Assembly: GCF_900116555.1 (NCBI RefSeq)
Contig: NZ_FPAT01000007.1
Coordinates: forward strand, 62,001 to 126,000
Reading direction: 5' to 3'
DNA from: Actinopolyspora lacussalsi subsp. righensis
GTDB lineage: Bacteria > Actinomycetota > Actinomycetes > Mycobacteriales > Pseudonocardiaceae
DNA: 64,000 nt
Part shown: piece after piece, positions 25,831-33,566 of the stretch
How the letters are laid out: each line of letters starts with the position of its first letter
How positions within the stretch are numbered: position 1 is the stretch's first letter
The notes under the pieces: generated by a model
The model's database searches: none
Seen by the model: the letters and a program-made list of their open reading frames with translations, nothing else
What the model was told of the DNA's origin: nothing
Position numbers and translations under genes: made by a program

Positions 25831-26738
25831 CAGCACAACAACTCGAACAGGGAACACGGCTGCTGCGTACTTCCGACGGTACGCGCCTCGCGGTCGACGA
25901 GAGCGGCAGCCCGGACGCGCCGGTCACGGTTGTGCTGATACACGGCTGGACACTCACCCGGCACACCTGGGACCGGGTGACCGACCGGTTGCCCGCGGCT
26001 CTCGGGAGCCCGGTCCGGATCGTGCGGTTCGACCACCGTGGGCACGGTGACTCGGATCCCTCGCCCGAGGGAACGGCGACCATCGCGCAGTGCGCCGACG
26101 ACCTCGCCGAGGTGATAGCTGATCGGGTTCCGGAGGGACCGATCGTGCTGGCCGGTCACTCCATGGGAGGCATGACCATCATGGCGCTCGCGGAGCGGCA
26201 TCCGCGGCTGTTGGCGGAGCGTGTCACCGGTGTGGCGCTGGTGGCCACTTCCAGCGGTGGGCTCTCGGCCCCAGGGCTGCGGCTGCCGGACCCGCTCGCC
26301 AGGGTGTTCAACGCGGGGGAGCGAAAGCTGCGAGCCGTGCTGGCTCGTTCGTCCGCGCGCAGGGTCAGCCCACGTTCGGGGTGGATGCGCCCCGGGTTGC
26401 GCTGGTTGCTGTTCGGCAGCGGTCCCGCCGCGGCCGATGTCGCCGAGAGCGCGGAGTGGGTGGCCGGTTGTCATCCGGCCAGTTTCGCCGGTTTCCGGCA
26501 GTCCCTGGCCGAACACGAACGGGGAGCCGCGCTGGCAGGACTGCCCGCGGTGCCGACCGTGATCCTGGCCGGGCTGTCCGACAGGCTGTGTCCGCTGCCG
26601 CACGCTCGTCGCATGTCGGAGCGACTGCCCGAAGCGGGGTTCTACCTCTACGGCGGTGCCGGGCACATGCTCCCGATGGAGCGGGCCGACGAGGTCACCG
26701 ACCGCATCGCCGACGTCACGCGATCCGTGCCGGGCTGA
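25827..26738 (+). CDS. Alpha/beta hydrolase
   Basis: This is a 303-residue protein taken from TTG 25827, which overlaps the previous stop. ATG 25803 inside the oxygenase gene is the alternative start. Motifs: HGW (39-41), DHRGHGDSD, the nucleophile elbow GHSMGG (Ser112), late Asp in GLSDRLCPL, and the His in GAGHMLP. It is a complete triad. Its role could be an esterase, lipase or lactonase. Pairing with the diiron oxygenase suggests a joint pathway on an acyl or amine substrate. Confidence 0.88.
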   Translation: MTAQQLEQGTRLLRTSDGTRLAVDESGSPDAPVTVVLIHGWTLTRHTWDRVTDRLPAALGSPVRIVRFDHRGHGDSDPSPEGTATIAQCADDLAEVIADRVPEGPIVLAGHSMGGMTIMALAERHPRLLAERVTGVALVATSSGGLSAPGLRLPDPLARVFNAGERKLRAVLARSSARRVSPRSGWMRPGLRWLLFGSGPAAADVAESAEWVAGCHPASFAGFRQSLAEHERGAALAGLPAVPTVILAGLSDRLCPLPHARRMSERLPEAGFYLYGGAGHMLPMERADEVTDRIADVTRSVPG

Positions 26739-26953
26739 TCCGCACCGGACGGTTCCCACGGTTTCCCGCCCGCCCGAGAGCACCGAGAAGCCGGGCGGTT
26801 CACCGCCCCGCCGCGGTCGTGATCGGGTGATTCCGGTCCGACGTTCGGTACGGTGGCCAACGGCGGTACCCGTCGGTGGGGCGACCCGTCCCTCGGTTCG
26901 AGCAGCGGGTCGCCCCACCGTTCGGACGGAACCAACCGGCTGAAAGGACTTCC

Positions 26954-27313
26954 GTGGGACAGCACACCAGCGGTACTCATCATCACGGCTACGTCGAGGA
27001 CGCACCGTTGAACCAGGCGATGTCCGCTCACGAGCGGTTGTCCCGGCTCGACGCCGTGGAGATCCTGCACACTCCGGACGAGGTGGCGCAGTGGTTGGCC
27101 AGCACGCTGCGCGCCGCGATGGGTAAATCCGAGGAGGAGGTCGCGTTCAAGGACGAGTGGGACCAGTGGGTCAAATACGCCCATTCGGGCGAGACCATCA
27201 CCACCGGCCTGCTGCGCGGCCCCACCATCAGCGCCGTGTCCGTTCCCGAGGCGGAGTGTCGTTGCGCGTCCACCCCGTTGGTGCCGGTCGGGGGTAAGAA
27301 GCGCAGTCGGTGA
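26954..27313 (+). CDS. Hypothetical protein
   Basis: This is a 119-residue protein from GTG 26954 with gaaagga upstream. The N-terminus has GTHHHGY, the middle is a charged helical stretch (LSRLDAVEILHTPDEVAQWL, KDEWDQWVKY), and the end has ECRCAS followed by a basic GGKKRSR tail. I recognise no family. It follows the hydrolase by 215 bp. Its ribosome site and codon use fit a real gene. Confidence 0.6.
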   Translation: MGQHTSGTHHHGYVEDAPLNQAMSAHERLSRLDAVEILHTPDEVAQWLASTLRAAMGKSEEEVAFKDEWDQWVKYAHSGETITTGLLRGPTISAVSVPEAECRCASTPLVPVGGKKRSR

Positions 27314-27397
27314 CAACGGCCGTGGTGTGTGGGGAGCCACCGGGCGCTGTTCCGCTGACCCGGTACCCCACCACACGCTCCCGGCGGCGGACCTCGG

Positions 27398-28033
27398 TCA
27401 CCCCTGTTGCAGCGGGAAGCCCGCCAGCCCCTTCCACGCCAGGGTGGACATCAGGTGCACGGCCTCTTCCCTGGAGATGGAGCTGTTCGAGTCCAGCCAG
27501 TCGCGGGCCGTCACCTGGCTGAGGCCGACCAGCCCGACGGCCAGCAGCCGCGCCCGTTCGTTGTCCAGTCCCGCGTCGGCGGTGACTGCCTCGGCCACCG
27601 CGTCTATGCACCCGGAGGAGGCCTTCTCGACCGCCCGTTCCACCGCGGGTTCACCGCGCAGGTCCGATTCGAAGACCAGTCTGAAAGCCTGATCGTCCCG
27701 GTCGACGAACTCGTAGAGCGCCGCTACCGAGGCGCGCACCCGCTGCTTGTTCTCGGAGTTGGACTCGATGGCTTCCCTGACCCGATTGACCAGCTCGGCA
27801 CCGTGGGTCTCCAGCAGCGCGAGGTAGAGCTCCAGCTTGCCGGGGAAGTGCTGGTACAACACCGGTTTGCTCACGCCCGCGCGTTCGGCGATGTCGTCCA
27901 TCGCCGCCGCGTGGTAGCCGTTGTTGACGAACACTTCCTGAGCCGCGGAGAGCAGCTGGGCCCGCCGCGCGTCGCGCGGAAGCCGCACCCCCCGAGCGGG
28001 CTGATCGGTGCTCTGCTGCGCGGTCTCGGTCAT
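27398..28033 (-). CDS. TetR-family regulator (Rv3208-like)
   Basis: This is a 211-residue protein. HTH: MDDIAERAGVSKPVLYQHFP GK-type (about 44-66). The neighbourhood, between DUF3107 and DUF3152 genes, matches Rv3208 in M. tuberculosis from memory, apart from the inserted oxygenase module. Its own upstream region holds a partial inverted repeat (28093-28110) that may be its operator. Confidence 0.88.
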   Translation of the reverse strand: MTETAQQSTDQPARGVRLPRDARRAQLLSAAQEVFVNNGYHAAAMDDIAERAGVSKPVLYQHFPGKLELYLALLETHGAELVNRVREAIESNSENKQRVRASVAALYEFVDRDDQAFRLVFESDLRGEPAVERAVEKASSGCIDAVAEAVTADAGLDNERARLLAVGLVGLSQVTARDWLDSNSSISREEAVHLMSTLAWKGLAGFPLQQG

Positions 28034-28092
28034 TTGAAAGCCTCCACCGAAGGATGTCGACCCGGCGGTCGTGTGCGTGTCGGGCTCCCCAA

Positions 28093-28110
28093 CTTTACTT
28101 GTCGGTAGAG
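28093..28110. promoter_or_regulatory. Candidate TetR operator (imperfect)
   Basis: CTTTAC-ttgtcg-GTAGAG is an inverted repeat with one mismatch. Its core TTACTTGTCGGTA resembles the perfect site at 24870 (TTACTTGCCGTAA). It lies 60 bp upstream of the TetR start at 28033. Confidence 0.45.
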
Positions 28111-28216
28111 CGATTGTGCCGGTTACCTGATCGGCTTACCCGTGCTACGGGCCCCTCGAATCCACGAGGGAAAGCGTAGGTTCCCGCTGTTGAGCAGTGA
28201 ATCATCGCGGGCAACC

Positions 28217-28243
28217 TGGCACGGCGACCGCGTCGCCGTGCCA
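28217..28243. other. Strong hairpin in divergent gap
   Basis: A 12-bp stem (TGGCACGGCGAC and GTCGCCGTGCCA) with loop CGC lies in the 453-bp gap (28034-28486) between divergent TetR and DUF3152 genes. No clear promoter or T-run accompanies it. It might be the 3' end of an unannotated small RNA. The rest of the gap shows only a poor open frame (28142-28465) that I do not call. Confidence 0.45.
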
Positions 28244-28486
28244 ACGGTTCGTCACTCTCCGGGCCCGGAACACGCCGAGGCACGCCGAATGTCCCGGCTT
28301 CGCAGGTCAACTCGCATAGTGTGGCAACCTGAACGGGGCAAGTACGAGTCCGGGATCCGGTGGTGGTCCGGCCACGTCGGAACGGGTGATCGTGGCTGTT
28401 CGATACCCGGTCCCGCGGCGGAGGCCGAAGGGATCACCGAGTGGTCACCTCGACGAACGAGGTAACGAAGTTCTACTAGGAGTTCA

Positions 28487-29467
28487 TTGAGATCCGGGAA
28501 AGGTGGGCGGCACAGGGGGGACCCCCTGGCGGCGTCCTGGCAACCGCGGCCGGAAGAGGACACCGCGGGCGATGGGTCCCGCCGCAGGGGAGGCAGCCGC
28601 CGCGCTCGTCGCGGATGGTCTCGCTACGGCTGGGGGGTCTACGCGATTCCCGTACTGCTGGTGCTGACCGTTTTCGCGGTGCTGCGGGTTCCCGGAGACG
28701 ATTCGGATCAGGACCGGCGAGCGGAGTCGGCGGGGAGCTCTTCCTCCGACGACAAGGCCGCCGTCGTCACCGAGGGGAACAAGAGCCGGGAGTACCCCGA
28801 CGACATTCACTCCGCGAAGTTGCCACCGGGAGCGCCGGTACCGAAACAGGGAAGTGGAACGTTCCGGGTCGTGCCGGGCAGCACCGGTCCGGCCGGTTCG
28901 GGCGAGTTGTACCGCTACGCCGTCGAGATCGAGCAGGGAGTCCGGCTCACCGAGGGCAGCGACTCCTTCGGACGGCTGGTGCAGCAGACCATGTCCGATC
29001 CGCGTGGCTGGACCAACCCCAGCGGCGGCGACATCTCGGTGCAGCGGGTCGGACCGGACGGTCCCGAGCCCGATTTCCGGGTGACCCTGGTCAGCCGGAA
29101 CACCGCGCGCGAGGTGTGTGGCTACGGGAACGGGCTGCCCTACGACTCCTCCTGCCACATCGAGGGTCGGGCCTACATCAGCGCCGCGCGCTGGGTCCGG
29201 GGCGCGATCGCGTTCGACGGGGACATCGGCAGTTACCGGCGCTACGTCATCAACCACGAGGTCGGTCACTTCTTCGGCAACGGTCACGTCCCCTGCGGCG
29301 CGCAGGGCGAACTCGCCCCGGTGATGATGCAGCAGACCTTCAGTGTCTCCAACGACGTGCTGCACCGGCTCAACGAACGGGTTTCGCAGGGCACCGAGAT
29401 TCCCGCCAACGGCTTCGTGTGCAAACCGAACGCGTGGCCCTTCCCGCTGGGGAACAATTCGAATTGA
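28487..29467 (+). CDS. DUF3152 membrane-anchored zincin-like protein (Rv3207c-like)
   Basis: This is a 326-residue protein. TTG 28487 has aggag about 6-8 nt upstream. A basic N-terminus (residues 1-46) precedes one membrane helix (YAIPVLLVLTVFAVL, 52-66). The extracellular domain has NHEVGHFFGNGH (256-267), which matches HExxHxxGxxH of metzincin-type proteases. Four cysteines (about 211, 223, 270 and one near the C-terminus) may form disulfides. It is likely a secreted or surface metalloprotease. No substrate is known. Confidence 0.82.
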   Translation: MRSGKGGRHRGDPLAASWQPRPEEDTAGDGSRRRGGSRRARRGWSRYGWGVYAIPVLLVLTVFAVLRVPGDDSDQDRRAESAGSSSSDDKAAVVTEGNKSREYPDDIHSAKLPPGAPVPKQGSGTFRVVPGSTGPAGSGELYRYAVEIEQGVRLTEGSDSFGRLVQQTMSDPRGWTNPSGGDISVQRVGPDGPEPDFRVTLVSRNTAREVCGYGNGLPYDSSCHIEGRAYISAARWVRGAIAFDGDIGSYRRYVINHEVGHFFGNGHVPCGAQGELAPVMMQQTFSVSNDVLHRLNERVSQGTEIPANGFVCKPNAWPFPLGNNSN

Positions 29468-29529
29468 GCCCGCGTTGGTATCCCGGGCGGGAGCTCGGTC
29501 GTGGGCGCTTCCGTGGTCCGCCGCGGTGT

Positions 29530-29587
29530 GTGAATCCCGGCGTGAATCCCGACGTGAATCCCGACGTGAATCTGGCGTGATTCCGGC
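29530..29587. repeat. Tandem 11-12-bp repeat, five units
   Basis: Units are GTGAATCCCGGC, GTGAATCCCGAC (twice), GTGAATCTGGC and GTGATTCCGGC. They lie 63-120 bp past the DUF3152 stop in the 341-bp gap before moeZ (29468-29808). The array shortens slightly along its length. No hairpin or coding frame is implied; slipped-strand expansion is the likely origin. Confidence 0.75.
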
Positions 29588-29808
29588 GTGGGTACCGGGA
29601 GCCATCGGTCCCGGAATCGTCCGTCGACGCCCCGAGTCGTCCCAATTCCTGGGAACGGTTTGGGGGCGGGAAGACCATCGGCCAGGCTTGCGTTACACGG
29701 AGCGGTGGCGCGGTTGGTACCGGCCGGGAGCTTCCGGGACGAGACAACCGCCGAACGGACACGGCCGTACGGCACCGTACATCCAGGCAACGGAGGAGGA
29801 GCTGGGAG

Positions 29809-31011
29809 ATGACCGGCAACACATCCCCACAGGGCTCCGACGGCGGCGGGACCACGCTCCCGCCGTTGGTGGAGCCCGCCGCGGAACTGACGAAGGACGA
29901 GGTGGCGCGCTACAGCCGTCATCTGATCATCCCGGACGTCGGGATGGTGGGGCAGAAGCGGCTCAAGAACGCCAAGGTGCTGGTTATCGGAGCGGGCGGT
30001 CTCGGCAGCCCCGCCCTGCTGTATCTCGCCGCCGCCGGGGTGGGCACGCTGGGCGTCGTGGAGTTCGACGAGGTCGACGAGTCGAACCTGCACCGCCAGA
30101 TCATCCACGGCCAGTCCGACCTCGGGCGTTCCAAGGCCGAGTCGGCGCGTGACTCCATCGCCGAGGTCAACCCGTTCGTGCGGGTCAACCTGCACCAGAC
30201 CAACCTGACCTCCGACAACGCGCTCGAGATCTTCGACGACTACGACCTGATCCTGGACGGCACCGACAACTTCGCGACGCGTTACCTGGTCAACGACGCG
30301 GCGGTGCTGCAGGGCAAGCCCTACGTGTGGGGCTCGATCTTCCGCTTCGAGGGCCAGGCCAGCGTGTTCTGGGAGGCCTACGGCCCGAACTACCGTGACC
30401 TCTACCCCGAACCGCCGCCGCCCGGGATGGTGCCCTCCTGCGCCGAGGGCGGTGTGCTGGGCGTGCTGTGCGCCTCCATCGGCTCGATCATGGTCAACGA
30501 GGCCATCAAGCTCATCACCGGTATCGGTGAGACCCTGCTCGGTAGGTTGATGATCTACGACGCGCTGGAGATGAGCTACCGCACGGTCAAGATCCGCAAG
30601 GACCCGAACGCGGACAAGGTCACCGAGCTGATCGACTACGAGACCTTCTGCGGAGTGGTCTCCGACGACGCGCAGCAGGCCGCCGCGGACAGCACGATCA
30701 CGCCCCAGGAGCTCAAGGACAAGTTCGACTCCGAGCAGAAGTTCGAGTTGATCGACGTCCGGGAGCCGCACGAGTATGACATCGTGCACATCGAGGGGTC
30801 CAAGCTCATCCCGAAGGACCGGATCATGTCCGGTGAGGCACTGGCCGAGCTGCCGCAGGATCGCCAGATCGTGTTGCACTGCAAGTCCGGCGGACGTTCG
30901 GCCGAGGCGCTGTCGGCACTGCACAAGGCGGGCTTCTCCGACGCCGTGCATGTCGGTGGCGGGGTGCTCGGATGGGCCAATCAGGTGGATCAGAGCCTCC
31001 CGACGTATTGA
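29809..31011 (+). CDS. moeZ: Adenylyltransferase/sulfurtransferase MoeZ
   Basis: This is a 400-residue protein from ATG 29809 with ggaggag upstream. The N-terminal ThiF/MoeB-type E1 domain has the nucleotide loop GAGGLGSP (61-68), FDEVDESNLHRQ and DGTDNFATRY. The C-terminal rhodanese domain starts near residue 300 (FELIDVREPHEYD) with the active Cys358 in CKSGGRS. It activates and sulfurates small carrier proteins (MoaD, CysO, ThiS types) for molybdopterin, thiamine or cysteine synthesis. The fused layout is the actinobacterial form. Confidence 0.95.
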   Translation: MTGNTSPQGSDGGGTTLPPLVEPAAELTKDEVARYSRHLIIPDVGMVGQKRLKNAKVLVIGAGGLGSPALLYLAAAGVGTLGVVEFDEVDESNLHRQIIHGQSDLGRSKAESARDSIAEVNPFVRVNLHQTNLTSDNALEIFDDYDLILDGTDNFATRYLVNDAAVLQGKPYVWGSIFRFEGQASVFWEAYGPNYRDLYPEPPPPGMVPSCAEGGVLGVLCASIGSIMVNEAIKLITGIGETLLGRLMIYDALEMSYRTVKIRKDPNADKVTELIDYETFCGVVSDDAQQAAADSTITPQELKDKFDSEQKFELIDVREPHEYDIVHIEGSKLIPKDRIMSGEALAELPQDRQIVLHCKSGGRSAEALSALHKAGFSDAVHVGGGVLGWANQVDQSLPTY

Positions 31012-31017
31012 GGAGTC

Positions 31018-31247
31018 CGCGGTACGGCTTGCCGGGGTGCTTCCGTGGCGGAACCTCTCGCACGGCTCTCGCTGCGGGTGCCCCGACATCGGGTAGGTAC
31101 TACACAACGTCGGGCCTTCCTCGCGAGAGTCGCACGGGAGAACCCGCGGGTTTCTTGGGCTGCGTGCGTGGTGGGAGTTCGGCTCGCGGGAGTGGTGGGA
31201 GTGCGGCCCCGTGCCGTCCCACCGCCCGGCGATTTCGCGAGAAATCG
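31018..31247 (+). repeat. Dispersed repeat copy B, full length
   Basis: Starting 6 bp after the moeZ stop, the element has the leading piece (ccgcggtacggcttgccggg), module 1 (31047-31114), a middle module (ttcctcgcgagagtcgcacg, then gtggtgggagttcggctcgc), and the hairpin CGATTTC-GCGA-GAAATCG at 31230-31247. It is the longest copy in the window. The rest of the 390-bp gap is the promoter region of the next gene. Confidence 0.78.
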
Positions 31248-31401
31248 ACACCGCGCGGACCCCGCTCCGGAAGTGGGGACGGGGCCGGGCTTCCACATCG
31301 GGACCGCGGCACCCCGGCGCGTCGGTTTGATCGTGTCGAATCGCGCGGTTGATCGGAGCGTCTGCGACCGTGCGAATTCGAGTACGGGTAGCGTTTGGCG
31401 C

Positions 31402-32208
31402 GTGAGTGCTACGGCCGAGCCACCTCCCACGCACGTGCGTGCCGCCTTCGGCGCGCCGGGGGAGGACGTCGAACTGCTCGAGGGTGGTCTCGCCTGGCGT
31501 TGCGGCGCCGACGGGGACGTGCTGATCAAGCCCGCCACGGACACCGCCGAGGCGGCCTGGGTGGCGCAGGCACTGGACACGCTCGATCCGGAGGAGACGC
31601 GGGTCGCGCGGCCGCTGCGGTCCACCGACGGCAGGTGGGTCGTTTCCGGCTGGTCGGCGTGCCGTGACATGGCGGGACGACCAGAGCCGCGACACGACGA
31701 GGTCATCGCCATGTCGCTGCGGTTGCACAGCGCGAGCAGTGTGCTCGACAGACCCAGGATGGTGGACTCCAGGCAGGACATCTATGCCATCGCCGACCGG
31801 ATGGCCTGGGGCGAGACCTACGTGTCGTTGTCACCGGAGAAGGGCGGACGGCTGTTCGACGTGCTGGCGGCCTCCCGCCGGAGCGTTTCGCTGCGGCCGC
31901 AGGTGGTGCACGGCGACCTATTCGGAAACGTGTTGTTCTCCGGCAACGCGCCCCCGGGGCTGATCGATTTCGTGCCCTACTGGCGTCCCCCGGAGTGGGC
32001 CGCCGCCGTGGTGGTGATCGACGCGATGGCCTGGGGAGGCTCCGATCCGGCCATAGTGGAGCGCTGGTCCCATCTGTCCGAGTGGCCGCAGATGCTGTTG
32101 CGGGCGTTGCTGTTCCGGCTGGCGCTGCACGCGCTGCATCCGAGGGCGACGACGACCTCCCTCGGGGGGCTGGAAACCGCCTCGCAGACCGTACTGGAAG
32201 TGCTCTAG
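31402..32208 (+). CDS. Aminoglycoside phosphotransferase-like protein (TIGR02569 type)
   Basis: This is a 268-residue protein starting at GTG 31402; the frame is open further upstream, but the repeat element occupies that region. The kinase-like motif VVHGDLFGNVLF contains the catalytic Asp of the APH fold and LIDFVPYWRPPEW resembles the metal-binding segment. No typical glycine loop is visible. The same family lies by moeZ in M. tuberculosis (Rv3205c). Substrate unknown. Confidence 0.8.
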   Translation: MSATAEPPPTHVRAAFGAPGEDVELLEGGLAWRCGADGDVLIKPATDTAEAAWVAQALDTLDPEETRVARPLRSTDGRWVVSGWSACRDMAGRPEPRHDEVIAMSLRLHSASSVLDRPRMVDSRQDIYAIADRMAWGETYVSLSPEKGGRLFDVLAASRRSVSLRPQVVHGDLFGNVLFSGNAPPGLIDFVPYWRPPEWAAAVVVIDAMAWGGSDPAIVERWSHLSEWPQMLLRALLFRLALHALHPRATTTSLGGLETASQTVLEVL

Positions 32209-32252
32209 GAGAGCACGGGAAGCCACCGGCAGTGACGTGCGAGGATGTGGGT

Positions 32253-33080
32253 GTGGACTCGACCGCACCGGAGCCGTTGCGCGGCTTTACCGTGGGTATA
32301 ACCGCGGAACGCAAGGCTGACGAACTGGCGTCGTTGCTGACCAGGCGGGGTGCGCGGGTGGTGCACGCTCCCGCGATGCACACCGTACCGCTGCCGCAGG
32401 ACGGCGAGCTGGCCGCTTCCACCCGCGAAGTGCTGGCAGGCGACGTGGATTTCGTGGTCGCCTCCACCGGCATGGGGTTCCGGGGTTGGATGGATGCCGC
32501 GGACGAGACGGGCAGCGGCGAGGCGCTCCGTCGTCATCTCGCCACCGCGACGCTGCTGGCACGGGGATCGAAGGCGACCGGAGCCATCCACGGTGCCGGG
32601 CTGCGGACCGAGTGGAGTGCGCCTTCGGAGGAGTCCGCCGAGGTGCTGCGGTACCTGCTGGACCACGAGCTCGGCGGCAGACGCGTGGTGGTGCAGGTGC
32701 ACGGTGATCCCATGCTTTCGTTCCGGCAACGCCTCACCGAAGCGGGTGCCGAGGTGATTCCGGTGATGGTCTACCGCTGGACCGACCCGCTGGAACCGCA
32801 CAAGCTCGACGACCTGATCGACCGCACCGTCGCCGGTGAAGTGCACGCCCTGACGTTCACCAGCGCTCCGGCCGCCGCCAACCTGCTGACCAGAGCCGAG
32901 CGTGACGGCCGCTTCGAATCGCTGCGAACCGCCGTGCTCGACGGTGTGCTGCTGGGATGTGTCGGCCCGGTCACGGCCGCCCCGGTGGAGAAGGCAGGAT
33001 TGCCCTACGTGACACCGGAACGCTCCAGGACGAGTTCGTTGGTGAGGCTGCTGGCCGAACGCCTGTCCAGCGGTTCCTGA
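32253..33080 (+). CDS. Uroporphyrinogen-III synthase (HemD)-like protein
   Basis: This is a 275-residue protein. GTG 32253 has gagga at 7 nt; GTG 32247 is the alternative. Features of the HemD fold are visible: FTVGITAERKADELASLLTR at the start, GDVDFVVASTGMGFRGWMDA, then GRRVVVQVHGDPMLSF and ALTFTSAPAAANLL. HemD cyclises hydroxymethylbilane in haem synthesis. No other haem gene is nearby, and some actinobacterial HemD-like proteins have other roles. Function is therefore moderately sure only. Confidence 0.75.
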   Translation: MDSTAPEPLRGFTVGITAERKADELASLLTRRGARVVHAPAMHTVPLPQDGELAASTREVLAGDVDFVVASTGMGFRGWMDAADETGSGEALRRHLATATLLARGSKATGAIHGAGLRTEWSAPSEESAEVLRYLLDHELGGRRVVVQVHGDPMLSFRQRLTEAGAEVIPVMVYRWTDPLEPHKLDDLIDRTVAGEVHALTFTSAPAAANLLTRAERDGRFESLRTAVLDGVLLGCVGPVTAAPVEKAGLPYVTPERSRTSSLVRLLAERLSSGS

Positions 33081-33175
33081 CCGTTTCCTCGGGGGTGGCA
33101 GTTCCTTCGCCCGTGACGGGGCCTTCGCCCGCGGTGGGGCCTTCGCTCGTGGTTGGCGGGTCGATCGCGACCGGT

Positions 33176-33475
33176 CTACTGCTCCGACGCGGGTTCCCAT
33201 CGATAGCGGCGCATGTCGACCCTGCCGTTGTCGGCGAGAACCCCCTCGGCCCGCAGCTCCGCGAGCTGTCGGTGCCGCAACTGCTCGGCCACCGTTCCGT
33301 TCGAGCGCAGTACGCGGTGCCAGGGAAGGTCGGCACCGTCCTCGGCCAGGATTCGTCCCACCAGCCGCGCCGAACGTATTCCGGCGTGTCGGGCCACGTC
33401 GCCGTAGCCGAGCACTCTCCCGGTGGGGATCCCGGCGACCACCTCCCGCACCCGCTCCCACGTCCGCTCGTCCAT
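33176..33475 (-). CDS. Alkyltransferase-like protein (ATL), Cys replaced by Trp
   Basis: This is a 99-residue protein from ATG 33475. It keeps the MGMT DNA-binding region (VVAGIPTGRVLGYGDVARHA, RSARLVGRILAEDG). The active-site motif is PWHRV (51-55) where methyltransferases have PCHRV. The replacement makes it catalytically inactive and typical of ATL proteins, which flag O6-alkylguanine for nucleotide excision repair. The neighbouring gene in M. tuberculosis (Rv3204) is of this type. It is convergent to the HemD-like gene and divergent from adnA. Confidence 0.9.
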   Translation of the reverse strand: MDERTWERVREVVAGIPTGRVLGYGDVARHAGIRSARLVGRILAEDGADLPWHRVLRSNGTVAEQLRHRQLAELRAEGVLADNGRVDMRRYRWEPASEQ

Positions 33476-33566
33476 CCGGCCAGTCTCGCACGGGAACCGG
33501 TGATGTCCGCGACACGCTCGTGACCAGGTTCGCTGGGCGGTAGCTCCCACATGGTTACATCGAAGA

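Noticed and set aside
28142-28465. 107-codon frame in the TetR/DUF3152 gap
   Set aside because: No ribosome site and random composition. It also contains the strong hairpin.
29284-31728. 814-codon minus-strand open frame over moeZ
   Set aside because: It lies antisense to a clear MoeZ gene and the repeat element, with compositional bias and no domain. High GC makes such frames common.
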